Assembly (NCBI RefSeq): GCF_002777425.1
Contig: NZ_MDVC01000106.1
Coordinates: 1-64,000, forward strand
Direction: 5' to 3'
Length of the DNA stretch: 64,000 nt
Source of the DNA: Snodgrassella alvi
GTDB lineage: Bacteria > Pseudomonadota > Gammaproteobacteria > Burkholderiales > Neisseriaceae
The position numbers and the translations under genes are program-made. Position 1 is the stretch's first letter. Every line of letters begins with the position of its first letter. Of this stretch, positions 40,809-50,645 are shown in pieces. Below the pieces are notes generated by a model. It made no database searches. It had not been told where the DNA came from and was given only the letters and a program-made list of their open reading frames with translations.

Positions 40809-43502
40809 TCATTCAGTCGGCACGGCGGCAAACACTTGTGTCCATAGCTGCTTCACCACCTGATAATGCGCCAGTAAAGTGGCGTCTATGGGGGTAGTGA
40901 CGGCATCACGCAGGCGGGTATTATGCTGTTGCTGACGATAATAGCGGTAGGCAGCGCGGCCGCCTTCGGCCAGACTGCTGTCTACCAGTCCCAGTTCGGC
41001 TGCGATGCTGAGCAGGGCGATATTGCCATAATTCTGTAATAATTGCGGGTACTGATGTGCATAGGCCAGTATCAGATACTGCACGATGAATTCGACATCC
41101 ACGACGCCACCCCGGGCATATTTCACATTGCTGTCTACGGGTGGATGAGTAGGAAACATTTTTTCGCGCATGGCAATGATTTCAGTGCGCAACTCATCTG
41201 TATCACGCTGACGGCACAGGATTTCGTCCCGCACCGCATCAAAGCGGGTACCCACTGTACTGTCTCCGCCAATAAAGCGCGCCCTGGTTAAGGCCTGATG
41301 CTCCCATATCCACGCACTTTCGCGTTGATAGCGTTCAAATGCCTGTATATGGGTAACAGTAAAACCTGAATCGCCGTTCGGACGCAGGCGTAAATCAATA
41401 TCATAGAGCATACCGGCACCAGTAGGTACGGTAAGCCAGCTAGTCAGACGGCGTGCCAGACGGGTATAGATATCGATAGCATCCGGATGATCATCGGCAA
41501 ATACATAAACCAGATCCAAATCAGAGGTATAGCCTAGCTCTTTGCCACCCAGTTTGCCATAGCCAATCACGGCAAAATGAGGAGTATCGGTGTGCCGGCG
41601 TGGCAATTGTGCCCACACTCTTGCCAATGCGGTTTCAATGATTAAATCGGCCAGAGCAGAAAGCTGGTCAGACAATGCTTCCACCGTCCACAAACCTGCC
41701 AAATCCTGCACGGCCAGACGGAAAGTCCACGCATGCTGAAACCGGCGCAAAACATCCATTTGTGTTTCAACATCCCCATGGCAGTCATCAAGTACGCGTA
41801 CCAGTTCCTGTGCATGTGCTGCCCAGTCGGTATCTATGCGCATTAATTCATTGCTGAGCAGTTCATCCAATAACACCGGATGCTGTTGTAAATAGGTAGC
41901 CACCCAGCTACTCTGGCTCATCAGTCCGGCCAGTTTTTCCAGCGCTTCCGGATGCTCATGCATAAAGGCCAGATAGGAGCTGCGCCGGCCTATGGCTTCG
42001 AGAAAATCCAGTAAGCGAGTTAATGTGGTGTCGGGCTGGGCATATTTGGCCGCCACACTAAGCACAGATGGTATCATTTCATCAAAACGCTGTTGCGCTG
42101 CGGGCGATAACTGTCGGTACTGACTACCATGATGTAGCTGTTGCAGACGCGGCAATACCTTTTTAGCATCAAATCCATACGTTGCCAGTAGGGCTGTTTT
42201 TTCTTCGCAGTCGCTTTCATCCTGCCATACGCGTACCATATCCGGGTTTTGTGGCTTGGCTTTATCATCCGGATCAATAAATATGGCATTAAAAATCTGG
42301 TTTACAGCCTCTCTGTGCTGATTCAGTGCAGCCAGATAATCGGCATAATTGCCATAACCCATACTCTGTGCCAGCATTTGCTGTTGTTCTGCGCCTGTGG
42401 GCAGCATCTGGGTTTGCTGGTCATCCCAGTATTGTAAGCGGTGCTCGGTATCACGCAGAAAATGGTAGGCTTGCAGCAATGTATCCACGTTATCCTGTGT
42501 CAGCATGCCTTGCTGTAGCAGTGTTTGCAGGGTTTCCTGTGTACCTTTCAGTTGCAGGCTGCGTACTTGTCCGCCACGTATCAACTGGAAAATCTGTGCG
42601 ACAAATTCCACTTCGCGGATGCCACCAGCGCCAAGTTTGATATTATCGGCCATGCCCTTACGGGTAACTTCGCGCTGAATCTGCTGATGCAGGCTGCGCA
42701 TAGCATCGTAGGCATTAAAATCCAAATATTTACGATACACAAACGGCCGCACCAGTGTCGCTATATTATTCGGATAATCAGTAATCAGACGCGCTTTTGT
42801 CCATGCATAACGCTCCCATTCCCGTCCGTGCTGAATCAGATACTGTTCCAGTGCCGTTTCATTAATCACCAGCGCTCCGGCATCACCATCAGGCCGCAGA
42901 CGCATGTCAACACGAAAAACCTGCCCGTCGCCAGTAATATCATTTAATAAAGCAATGATTTTCTGACCAACTTTGGTAAAAAATTCCTGATTGCTTTTCT
43001 GTCGTTTGCCATTAGTGTCACCGGCTTCGGGAAAAACAAAAATCAAATCAATATCAGAAGAAACATTCAGTTCATAACCACCCATTTTGCCCATACCCAC
43101 TACACTGAGGCGCTGAGGCGTGGCACTGTGATAACCAATCGGTTCGCCATATAGGCCAGCATAATAGGCATGCACATACTGCTCGGCAACATTAATGGCA
43201 AAATCAGCCAGATGGGTAATGGTGGTGGTAACTTCAGCCAGGTCACTCACACGTGCCAAATCCCGCGCCATGATATGTGCCATCACATAACGACGAAGTA
43301 GGCGTAACTGCCGTGCCAGTTCGGCTTCATTTTCACTAACCTGTAATTGCCTCCAATCAGCAAAATCATGAAAATCATCTGCTGTCAGACGCCGTTGCAG
43401 CCATGGATACAGCTTGTCCTGATCAAGTAAATGATTATCCAGTAAACGACTAAGAAATAGTGAATATGGGCGGGCAGCGGCGAGAATTTGTGAGGGAGTC
43501 AT
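40809..43502 (-). CDS. glnE: bifunctional glutamine synthetase adenylyltransferase/deadenylase
   Basis: Nitrogen-control enzyme of 897 residues that adds or removes AMP on glutamine synthetase under PII control. Two nucleotidyltransferase domains are visible: an N-terminal deadenylylase half with GMGKMGGYELNVSSDIDL near residue 136 and a C-terminal adenylylase half with GYGKLGGKELGYTSDLDL near residue 645, each followed by the helical regulatory domains. The length is slightly below the E. coli enzyme but normal for betaproteobacteria. No clear ribosome site precedes the ATG. Confidence 0.96.
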   Translation of the reverse strand: MTPSQILAAARPYSLFLSRLLDNHLLDQDKLYPWLQRRLTADDFHDFADWRQLQVSENEAELARQLRLLRRYVMAHIMARDLARVSDLAEVTTTITHLADFAINVAEQYVHAYYAGLYGEPIGYHSATPQRLSVVGMGKMGGYELNVSSDIDLIFVFPEAGDTNGKRQKSNQEFFTKVGQKIIALLNDITGDGQVFRVDMRLRPDGDAGALVINETALEQYLIQHGREWERYAWTKARLITDYPNNIATLVRPFVYRKYLDFNAYDAMRSLHQQIQREVTRKGMADNIKLGAGGIREVEFVAQIFQLIRGGQVRSLQLKGTQETLQTLLQQGMLTQDNVDTLLQAYHFLRDTEHRLQYWDDQQTQMLPTGAEQQQMLAQSMGYGNYADYLAALNQHREAVNQIFNAIFIDPDDKAKPQNPDMVRVWQDESDCEEKTALLATYGFDAKKVLPRLQQLHHGSQYRQLSPAAQQRFDEMIPSVLSVAAKYAQPDTTLTRLLDFLEAIGRRSSYLAFMHEHPEALEKLAGLMSQSSWVATYLQQHPVLLDELLSNELMRIDTDWAAHAQELVRVLDDCHGDVETQMDVLRRFQHAWTFRLAVQDLAGLWTVEALSDQLSALADLIIETALARVWAQLPRRHTDTPHFAVIGYGKLGGKELGYTSDLDLVYVFADDHPDAIDIYTRLARRLTSWLTVPTGAGMLYDIDLRLRPNGDSGFTVTHIQAFERYQRESAWIWEHQALTRARFIGGDSTVGTRFDAVRDEILCRQRDTDELRTEIIAMREKMFPTHPPVDSNVKYARGGVVDVEFIVQYLILAYAHQYPQLLQNYGNIALLSIAAELGLVDSSLAEGGRAAYRYYRQQQHNTRLRDAVTTPIDATLLAHYQVVKQLWTQVFAAVPTE

Positions 43503-43634
43503 GATGCTATCAATAAGAAAATTAACGCATAGTTACATCATACCGTCTGGTTCTAGTGCTGTGAACTGGCAGCCAAAATACAATCGTTTTCTGGCTAACC
43601 ACGCAACACTGGTCAGCGCCAGTTAATTAGGTAA

Positions 43635-43678
43635 AAATAAAGGGAATATTCAGCCCTGAGCAAATATTCCCTTTATTT
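43635..43678 (-). terminator. intrinsic terminator of the SlyD-like gene
   Basis: A 16-bp perfect stem (43635-43650 with 43663-43678, core AAAGGGAATATT) with a 12-base loop and T-rich flanks lies 34 bases after the slyD-like stop, between it and glnE. Confidence 0.88.
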
Positions 43679-43711
43679 CTGCGGACAGCCACTACGTGGC
43701 TGTACCAGTCA

Positions 43712-44191
43712 TTAGTGGTGATGGTCGTGCGCGCCATGCACATGGCCGTGTTCCAGCTCTTCAGCAGTAGCTGGGCGAATGTCTTTCACCGTTGCGATGA
43801 AGCGAATGCGCTGGCCTGCCAATGGATGATTACCATCCACCACTGCTTTGCCATCGGCCACATCGGTAATACGGTATACCATTACCTCACCAGTTTCCGG
43901 GTCGTCAGCTTCAAACATCATACCCACTTCCACTTCAACCGGAAAAACATCCAGCGGTTCAATGCGAATCAAATCTTCTTCCTGTTCACCAAATGCGTCA
44001 TCCGGTGACATGGTTACATCCACTACATCGCCTACTGCTTTATCGTGTAACTGTTCTTCCACCAGTGGAAAAATACCATCATAACCACCATGCAAATAGC
44101 TAATCGGTTCTTCAGTCTTGTCTATTAGCTGGTTATCAGCATTAAACATTTCATAATCCAGCGTCACAACAGAGTTTTTGGCGATTTTCAT
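43712..44191 (-). CDS. slyD: FKBP-type peptidyl-prolyl isomerase, SlyD-like
   Basis: A 159-residue isomerase and chaperone. The split FKBP domain (LDYEMFNADNQLID ... YLHGGYDGIFPLVEEQL) is interrupted by the insert-in-flap chaperone domain (about 70-125), and the C-terminal tail HGHVHGAHDHHH is His-rich, as in metal-binding SlyD proteins that help load nickel. The frame is open further upstream, but the ATG at 44191 with GGAAA gives the family start. It follows rep by 95 bases. Confidence 0.93.
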   Translation of the reverse strand: MKIAKNSVVTLDYEMFNADNQLIDKTEEPISYLHGGYDGIFPLVEEQLHDKAVGDVVDVTMSPDDAFGEQEEDLIRIEPLDVFPVEVEVGMMFEADDPETGEVMVYRITDVADGKAVVDGNHPLAGQRIRFIATVKDIRPATAEELEHGHVHGAHDHHH

Positions 44192-44285
44192 AATATTTTT
44201 CCATAATAAACTGCATTCGCAGCAAACAGTGTCTAGTTTAACATGGAACAGGTAAAGCCACATGCAACAGCCGTAAAGTGCACTA

Positions 44286-46286
44286 TCAGGATTGCAGACT
44301 ATTCAGCCGCGCCATCATACTGGCCAGAATACTTTTGCCTTCCGACTGGCTAACAATGGGTTCACTGCCCTTGCGTCCAAGTAAACGAATATCTTCAGCC
44401 GGCATCTCGTCAATAAAACGGCTGGGTTCATGAAACTCCCATGAACCGGCACGTTTGCGTTTATGACAATGAGTCAGCGTCAGGGTTTGCCGTGCCCGGG
44501 TAATACCCACATACATCAGCCGGCGTTCTTCATCAATATTGCCTTCTTCCACACTGTCGGCATGGGGGAAAACACCTTCTTCGCAACCCACCAGAAATAC
44601 ATGCGGATATTCCAGTCCTTTGGAAGCATGCAGCGTTGACATGCTTACCATATCCGCATCTTCATCTTCTTTGCCCTCAAGCAATGTCATCAGTGCAATC
44701 GTCTGGGCTATTTCAAGGATATTTTTGCCGTCTTCTTCACCTTTTTTGCCTATCCAGCCAAGTAAATCCCGAACATTGCACCATTTGATTTCTCCGGCGC
44801 GCCCTTCTTCGGTATTGAGCAGATGAGCCTCATAAGCGATATCAGCCAGCAGATTATGCAGCAGGCTACCGGCGGCTTCTGTACTGGCACGTGCCTGATA
44901 ATCAGCCAGCATAGCCATAAACTGCTGTAAAGGTTCGCGGCTTTTTGGCGACAGTTCCGCTAAGGCATCCATACTGCGTGCTGCCTCAAACAGACTACAT
45001 TGTGCCACTTTGGCATAATTATTCAGTTTGGCCAGCGTGGTTTCGCCCACTCCTCGCCGCGGTGTCGTCACTGCGCGTAAAAATGCCGGATCGTCATCGG
45101 GATTGGCCAGCAAACGCACATAAGCGAGCACATCCTTGATTTCAGCCTTATCAAAAAAACTTTGTCCGCCGGAAAGCCGGTACGGGATACGCCGGCTGCG
45201 CAAGGCTTCTTCAAATACCCTTGCCTGATGATTACCTCGATACAAAATAGCAAAATCCCGGTAATGCACTGCATCACCACCAACCAGCTTCTGATGGGCA
45301 ATCCGGCTTACCACCAAATCAGCTTCATGGCTTTCATTTTTACAGGCAATCACATCAATCATGTCGCCAAGGCCATATTCACTCCATAAGGTTTTGGCAA
45401 ACAGCTTGGGATTATGCGCAATTACCTGATTGGCAACCCGTAATATGCGTGCTGTAGAGCGGTAGTTCTGCTCCAGCTTAATAATTTTCAAATCCGGATA
45501 ATCCTGCTGTAACAGGCGCAGGTTTTCCATATTGGCGCCACGCCACGCATAGATACTCTGGTCATCATCACCCACGGCGGTGAATTTACCCTCCGCGCCG
45601 GTAAGCAGACGCATCAAGGCATACTGGCAGGTATTGGTATCCTGACATTCATCTACCAGCAAATAACGCAAACGTAATTGCCATTTATAACGAATCTCTG
45701 CCTCATTTTGTAACAGCTCAACCGGAATGCGGATTAAATCATCAAAATCCACCGCCTGATAACTGGTCAGGGTATCCTGATAGGAAGCGTATAACTGCCC
45801 GATCTGATGTGTCCACGGGTCTTCTGCCTGCTGAATAATTGCTTCAGGTGTGAGTAGGCTGTTTTTCCACAGTGAAATCTGGTGTTGCGCTTTAAATACC
45901 ATTTCCCGGCCGCTACTGCCCAATAACTCACTGATAATTTTGCCGGCATCGGCACTGTCCAGAATGGAAAACTGTTTCTTATATCCGGCCGCAGCCGCTT
46001 CTTCGCGCAGAAAGCGCATGCCCAGTGAATGGAAAGTACATATGGTCAAACCACGCGTTTGCGGTTTACGCAATAAATGCCCCACCCGCTCTTGCATTTC
46101 ACGTGCTGCTTTATTGGTAAAAGTGATAGCGGCAATCTGCTGTGGCGGATAATTTGCCTGAGTAATCAGATAGGCAATTTTCTCGGTGATAACACGCGTC
46201 TTGCCGCTGCCGGCACCAGCCAGTACCAAGAGCGGCCCAGCAAGATAATGAATGGCTTCGTGTTGTTGCGGGTTTAGATTTAACAT
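44286..46286 (-). CDS. rep: ATP-dependent DNA helicase Rep
   Basis: Superfamily 1A 3'-5' helicase of 666 residues that helps replication forks pass obstacles. Motifs in order: Q-motif LNPQQHEAI, Walker A AGAGSGKTRVIT, motif Ia AITFTNKAAREM, Walker B YLLVDECQDTN, motif III GDDDQSIYAWRGA, motif IV EQNYRST, motif V MSTLHASKGLEYPHVF and motif VI RRLMYVGITRARQTLTL. A TTG eight codons upstream is possible, but the ATG at 46286 begins the conserved sequence. The length and the start LNPQQ favour Rep over UvrD. Confidence 0.94.
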   Translation of the reverse strand: MLNLNPQQHEAIHYLAGPLLVLAGAGSGKTRVITEKIAYLITQANYPPQQIAAITFTNKAAREMQERVGHLLRKPQTRGLTICTFHSLGMRFLREEAAAAGYKKQFSILDSADAGKIISELLGSSGREMVFKAQHQISLWKNSLLTPEAIIQQAEDPWTHQIGQLYASYQDTLTSYQAVDFDDLIRIPVELLQNEAEIRYKWQLRLRYLLVDECQDTNTCQYALMRLLTGAEGKFTAVGDDDQSIYAWRGANMENLRLLQQDYPDLKIIKLEQNYRSTARILRVANQVIAHNPKLFAKTLWSEYGLGDMIDVIACKNESHEADLVVSRIAHQKLVGGDAVHYRDFAILYRGNHQARVFEEALRSRRIPYRLSGGQSFFDKAEIKDVLAYVRLLANPDDDPAFLRAVTTPRRGVGETTLAKLNNYAKVAQCSLFEAARSMDALAELSPKSREPLQQFMAMLADYQARASTEAAGSLLHNLLADIAYEAHLLNTEEGRAGEIKWCNVRDLLGWIGKKGEEDGKNILEIAQTIALMTLLEGKEDEDADMVSMSTLHASKGLEYPHVFLVGCEEGVFPHADSVEEGNIDEERRLMYVGITRARQTLTLTHCHKRKRAGSWEFHEPSRFIDEMPAEDIRLLGRKGSEPIVSQSEGKSILASMMARLNSLQS

Positions 46287-46372
46287 GGTTTTAATGATGC
46301 TTTCCAGCAAGGCAGAACAAGGTTATTTACCTGAAAACCGTAGCTGCGGCATGCTGGCCGATAAACAGCATA

Positions 46373-47032
46373 CTATAGCTGCCAGTCTATCGGAGTCAGG
46401 CCGTGCTCTTGCAGGTATGCATTGGCTTTGGAAAAGTGCTTGCAGCCAAAAAAGCCCCGATAAGCCGATAACGGCGAGGGATGTGGCGCAGACAATACCA
46501 GATGCTTATGTCGGTCTATCATGGCACCCTTTTTCTGTGCATGGCTACCCCACAGCATAAATACCACGTGCTCACGCTCGGCATTGAGCACAGCAATAAC
46601 CCGATCAGTAAAAGTTTCCCAGCCCAGTTCAGCATGTGAATGCGCCTGTCCGGCGCGTACGGTTAAAACAGTATTCAGCAGCAGTACTCCCTGTTCTGCC
46701 CAATGCTGCAAATAACCATGCTGTGGAATATGAAAGCCGTGAATATCATCCGCCAGCTCTTTATAGATATTGACTAATGAAGGTGGAATGGCAATACCCT
46801 GCCGTACAGAAAAAGATAAACCATGTGCCTGTTGCGGACCATGATAAGGATCCTGCCCAAGAATCACCACCTTAACCTGAGCAAACTCAGTTGCCTTGAA
46901 TGCGTTGAACACATCCTGAGCAGGCGGATAGATTACCTTGCCGGCTAGCCTCTCCGCGCGTACCACTTCAAGAATATGCTGAAAATATGGTTGCTGTTTT
47001 TCTGCACCAATTGCCTGATGCCATGTCTGCAT
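46373..47032 (-). CDS. ung: uracil-DNA glycosylase
   Basis: Family 1 base-excision repair enzyme of 219 residues that removes uracil from DNA. The water-activating motif [18 protein letters not shown], the uracil-binding [10 protein letters not shown], and the [17 protein letters not shown] leucine-loop motif are all intact. A GTG two codons upstream is possible, but the ATG at 47032 sits at ideal distance from GGGGAG. Independent gene between rep and thiD. Confidence 0.97.
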   Translation of the reverse strand: MQTWHQAIGAEKQQPYFQHILEVVRAERLAGKVIYPPAQDVFNAFKATEFAQVKVVILGQDPYHGPQQAHGLSFSVRQGIAIPPSLVNIYKELADDIHGFHIPQHGYLQHWAEQGVLLLNTVLTVRAGQAHSHAELGWETFTDRVIAVLNAEREHVVFMLWGSHAQKKGAMIDRHKHLVLSAPHPSPLSAYRGFFGCKHFSKANAYLQEHGLTPIDWQL

Positions 47033-47118
47033 TAGCACTCCCCTGTCTGAAAAATGGCAATTACTGCCTTACCCTGATTAGCTGTCAAGCAGCCAATTTT
47101 AGCATACAGATGAAACCA

Positions 47119-47943
47119 CTAATCACGTTTTATGCGCCAGAAATGGGCTAACGGACCATAACCATGTCCAAGATGCCAGTGCTGGCCCACCTCAATCGCA
47201 CCATGCACATAGCTTTTAGCTGCTGCAACCGTATTGGCCAGATTCTCATGCTTGGGGCGCAATGCGGCTATCGCAGCTGAAAGTGTGCAGCCGGTACCAT
47301 GGGTATGAGAAGTATTAATCCGTAAACTTTTGAAACATACTGGTTCGCAATCCACCTCCAGCAGCCAGTCAGTAGCTTCTTCAGAATCATTACGGTGCCC
47401 GCCCTTTACCAGTACAGCCTGACATCCCTCATCCAGCAATATCTGCCCTTGTTCCAGCATTTCCTGATCCGTGGTGGCAATCGGTTTCTGCGTTAACGTA
47501 GACAGTTCAAACAGGTTAGGCGTAACAATATCAGCCAGCGGCATTAGCAGTTGCTTCAATGTCTGTACTGTATTCTCTATAGACAATGCCGAACCAGACG
47601 TAGCCACCATCACTGGATCTAACACAGTAAAAGGCAGATGATACCGCTGTAGCGTCTTTGACACTTTACGAATACTGTCAGTATCGGCGAGCATACCTAT
47701 TTTAACCGCATCAATCCGAATATCCGACATCACAGCAGCACACTGCGCCTCAATCATATCAGGAGGTACAACCATAACCTGATGTACACCAAAAGTATTT
47801 TGTGCAGTGATGGCTGTAATGACACTGGTGCCATATGCGCCAAGTGCAGCAAAGGTTTTTAAATCCGCCTGAATACCAGCACCACCACTGGAATCAGAAC
47901 CAGCAATAGTCATTGCACGAGGGTAAGGCTTGGCCAGCGCCAT
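47119..47943 (-). CDS. thiD: hydroxymethylpyrimidine/phosphomethylpyrimidine kinase
   Basis: Thiamine-pathway kinase of 274 residues that makes hydroxymethylpyrimidine diphosphate. The ribokinase-like fold shows AMTIAGSDSSGGAGIQADLK at the N-terminus, the substrate region LDPVMVATSG and the C-terminal anion-hole motif HTHGTGCTLSAAIAAL. The ATG at 47943 is better spaced to the AGAGAG site than the one two codons earlier. No other thiamine gene is adjacent. Confidence 0.94.
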   Translation of the reverse strand: MALAKPYPRAMTIAGSDSSGGAGIQADLKTFAALGAYGTSVITAITAQNTFGVHQVMVVPPDMIEAQCAAVMSDIRIDAVKIGMLADTDSIRKVSKTLQRYHLPFTVLDPVMVATSGSALSIENTVQTLKQLLMPLADIVTPNLFELSTLTQKPIATTDQEMLEQGQILLDEGCQAVLVKGGHRNDSEEATDWLLEVDCEPVCFKSLRINTSHTHGTGCTLSAAIAALRPKHENLANTVAAAKSYVHGAIEVGQHWHLGHGYGPLAHFWRIKRD

Positions 47944-48115
47944 AGGCATCTCTCTAAATATTTCTATTAGTCAAGGAATTAACTTATATATACTTCCTGC
48001 AAAAAAAACAAGCCTGTAAAAATATCCGCCCGCTGCCCAATCTGCCCGTTTGTAAAGACAAAATTGCGCAAAGCGGGGATGCTTTCAAATAAAAACAAAA
48101 AATTAACTAAAACAA

Positions 48116-48907
48116 TCAGTCAGTAAAACTGTGCTCTACGCCCGGAAAAACTTTTGCCTTTACCTGATTTACATAAGTACTGATTGCCGCCTGAATAGTG
48201 TCATGCCCCTGCATAAAGTTTTTAACAAATTTAGCTGTTTTACCCGGATAAATACCCAACATATCGTGCATTACCAGTACCTGACCATCACAATCCACTC
48301 CAGCACCGATACCGATGGTTGGGCAGCTTACTGTAGCAGTAACCTGTGCTGCCAGCTGTCTGGGTACACATTCCATCAACACCATATCCGCCCCTGCCTG
48401 AGCATGCGCCTGAGCATCAGCCAGCAATTGTGCCGCAGCCTCACCACGCCCCTGCACTTTATAGCCGCCCAGCGTATGAACGGATTGCGGAGTTAGACCA
48501 ATATGCGCACAAACCGGGATACCACGCTGCTGCAAAAACTGCGTGGTTTCTGCTATCCACGCACCACCTTCCAGTTTAACCATGTGCGCACCAGCCACCA
48601 TCAGACGCACCGCGGCAGCAAAAGCCTGCTCCTTACTTTGCTGATAGGCACCAAACGGCAAATCAGCCAGAATCAGTGCCTGCTGATTGCCACGCGCCAC
48701 CGCTGCCGTGTGGTAGCAAATATCCTCTACACTAACCGGTATGGTAGAAGTTTGCCCCTGTATCGCCATGCCGAGTGAATCACCAATCAGCAGCACATCA
48801 ACACCTGCATCGCTCATCAGGCGGGCAAAGCTGGCATCATAACAAGTCAGCATAGCAATTTTTTCGCCAGCTGCTTTCATCTTTCTTAAAGTGTGAATAG
48901 TATGCAT
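48116..48907 (-). CDS. panB: 3-methyl-2-oxobutanoate hydroxymethyltransferase
   Basis: First committed enzyme of pantothenate synthesis, 263 residues, using methylene-tetrahydrofolate to make ketopantoate. Conserved motifs include [60 protein letters not shown] and [21 protein letters not shown]. The length is normal. panC, its usual neighbour, is not in this window: the flanking stretches on both sides lack intact genes, so panB stands alone. Confidence 0.96.
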   Translation of the reverse strand: MHTIHTLRKMKAAGEKIAMLTCYDASFARLMSDAGVDVLLIGDSLGMAIQGQTSTIPVSVEDICYHTAAVARGNQQALILADLPFGAYQQSKEQAFAAAVRLMVAGAHMVKLEGGAWIAETTQFLQQRGIPVCAHIGLTPQSVHTLGGYKVQGRGEAAAQLLADAQAHAQAGADMVLMECVPRQLAAQVTATVSCPTIGIGAGVDCDGQVLVMHDMLGIYPGKTAKFVKNFMQGHDTIQAAISTYVNQVKAKVFPGVEHSFTD

Positions 48908-49492
48908 AAACAGATAAATCCGTTAATTATGTTCATTAGAAAAATACTGCCGGTGGCTACTGCTTATTTACCTGTCGTCAGCACACTGACAAAAGACATC
49001 TGTGTAAGTTAACGCAAATAGCATCCAGCCTGGATTAATGACCGGCAAAATACCACAGCCGCCCGCCATACCAGAGCAGATTAACAAACATTTTGCCAGC
49101 AGCCGCATTTTCATTAGCCTAATAAATAATCTCTAACATTTAATTCAATTCGAGCAAAATAATCAGGCTATGCAGCTAAAATCGGCAGCACTCGTTTACC
49201 ACCAGACTTTATCTGTTTTATTTACTGCTGAATTTTGCGTCCAACAACCAATTATTCAGTTAGCCAATATACAAAAACTGTACTTTTCCAATGGAAAAAT
49301 ACAGTTCACTACCATGCTCATTTGTAAATCAGTCTACTAAATACCAGACAAAAAGCATAATATCATTGATATATTTTTACCTAGGTTAAACAGCGTAGCT
49401 AGCTAAAATAGCACATTTACGACAAACACAGGCTTCAATAATTACCAGAACCAGCAGATATTAACAGCCTTTTCGGAAGCCACATCAGAAAG
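48908..49492. other. intergenic region between panB and the deoxynucleoside kinase
   Basis: About 585 bases without a recognised gene, tRNA or strong hairpin. A short minus-strand frame near 49,150-49,220 looks coding-like but too short and interrupted to assign. Confidence 0.55.
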
Positions 49493-50125
49493 TTACTCGC
49501 TCAAATTCAGATAGTTGCGACTACCCTTCATATTGGCAATGGTATTGAGCAACAGCTCAAAATGGTCGTCATTACCCAAAAAATCCAGCTCATTGGTATT
49601 AGCAATTAACAAAGGCGCGTGCTGGTATAAATGAAAAAAACGACGATACTCTGCATGAATCTGTTGTAAATAACCCGCAGGAAACAGGTTTATCATCCCA
49701 TCTTCACGCTGATGCAGACGTCTGTCCAGTAAATCATCATCTGCTTCCAGATAAATCACCAGATCGGGTACTGGAAATTTCGGCATCACTTTCTGTTTGA
49801 TTTGCCAGTACAGAGTCTGTTCACCTTCACGCAAAATTACCGGTACATATATCTGGTCTTTTTCCAGCAGAAAATCAGCAATAATCCGTGAACGCCGCTC
49901 ATCCTCAGCATAAATCACATTGATTGCCTCACAACGACGCATCAGAAAATGCATCTCGGTGGCCAAGCCATGATTAGTGGCATTCAGATAAAATTTTTCC
50001 AGAAATGGATTGCTTTCCGGTATTTCCGATAACAGCAAGGCATCGAAATACTGCGCCAGACGACGGCTTAAAGCTGATTTGCCACTGCCTATAGACCCTT
50101 CTACGACAATGTAGCGATAATCCAT
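49493..50125 (-). CDS. deoxynucleoside kinase family protein
   Basis: A 210-residue nucleotide-salvage-type kinase. The P-loop VVEGSIGSGKSALSRRLA is at the N-terminus; the downstream ERRSRIIADFLLEKDQIYV and DLVIYLEADDDLLDRRLHQR segments match the dNK/dGK family pattern. The substrate is not predictable. The ATG at 50125 follows a strong GGAGG; upstream in-frame codons overlap folK. Close spacing (13 bases) to folK indicates a pcnB-folK-dNK operon, the order seen in other Neisseriaceae. Confidence 0.92.
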   Translation of the reverse strand: MDYRYIVVEGSIGSGKSALSRRLAQYFDALLLSEIPESNPFLEKFYLNATNHGLATEMHFLMRRCEAINVIYAEDERRSRIIADFLLEKDQIYVPVILREGEQTLYWQIKQKVMPKFPVPDLVIYLEADDDLLDRRLHQREDGMINLFPAGYLQQIHAEYRRFFHLYQHAPLLIANTNELDFLGNDDHFELLLNTIANMKGSRNYLNLSE

Positions 50126-50138
50126 ATTTTCCTCCGCC

Positions 50139-50645
50139 CTAGTCCTGACCGTCTGCAATAATCGTCACCGCATCTGGCTGTGCCTTTAATAATTTTGCGG
50201 CCAGAGTTGAGGCACTACCGTGTGTACCAATTACATAATACGGCGCAATAGCCGCAAGCGGAACCATCACAAAGGCACGCTCATGCGCACGCGGATGAGG
50301 CAGAACCAAATCAGCATCATTAAAAATCTGATGATGATAATCAATCAGATCCAAATCAATTACACGCGGGCCATTAGGGATATCGCGTACCCGGCCCTGC
50401 TGCTCTTCCAGTTTTAGCAAGGTGTGTAACAGCTCCGATGCACTCAGCGAGGTATGAACCAATACCACCGCGTTAACAAAATCAGGCTGGTCAGTCAGCC
50501 CTACAGGCTTAGTAGTGTAAAGTGGTGAAATTGCCTTAACTCGAATTCCTTTAACCTGATTTAAAGCAGCCATGGCTGCTTCAACCTGCTGGCGCGGATT
50601 TTCCAGATTAGCCCCTAAAGCAATAACCGCTGTCACTGTATTCAT
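50139..50645 (-). CDS. folK: 6-hydroxymethyl-7,8-dihydropterin pyrophosphokinase
   Basis: Folate-pathway HPPK of 168 residues that transfers pyrophosphate from ATP to the pterin. The N-terminal ALGANLENPRQQVEAAM and the family signature RVRDIPNGPRVIDLDLI, followed by LPHPRAHERAFVMVPL, are complete. The ATG overlaps the pcnB stop (ATGA), so the two are translationally coupled. Confidence 0.96.
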   Translation of the reverse strand: MNTVTAVIALGANLENPRQQVEAAMAALNQVKGIRVKAISPLYTTKPVGLTDQPDFVNAVVLVHTSLSASELLHTLLKLEEQQGRVRDIPNGPRVIDLDLIDYHHQIFNDADLVLPHPRAHERAFVMVPLAAIAPYYVIGTHGSASTLAAKLLKAQPDAVTIIADGQD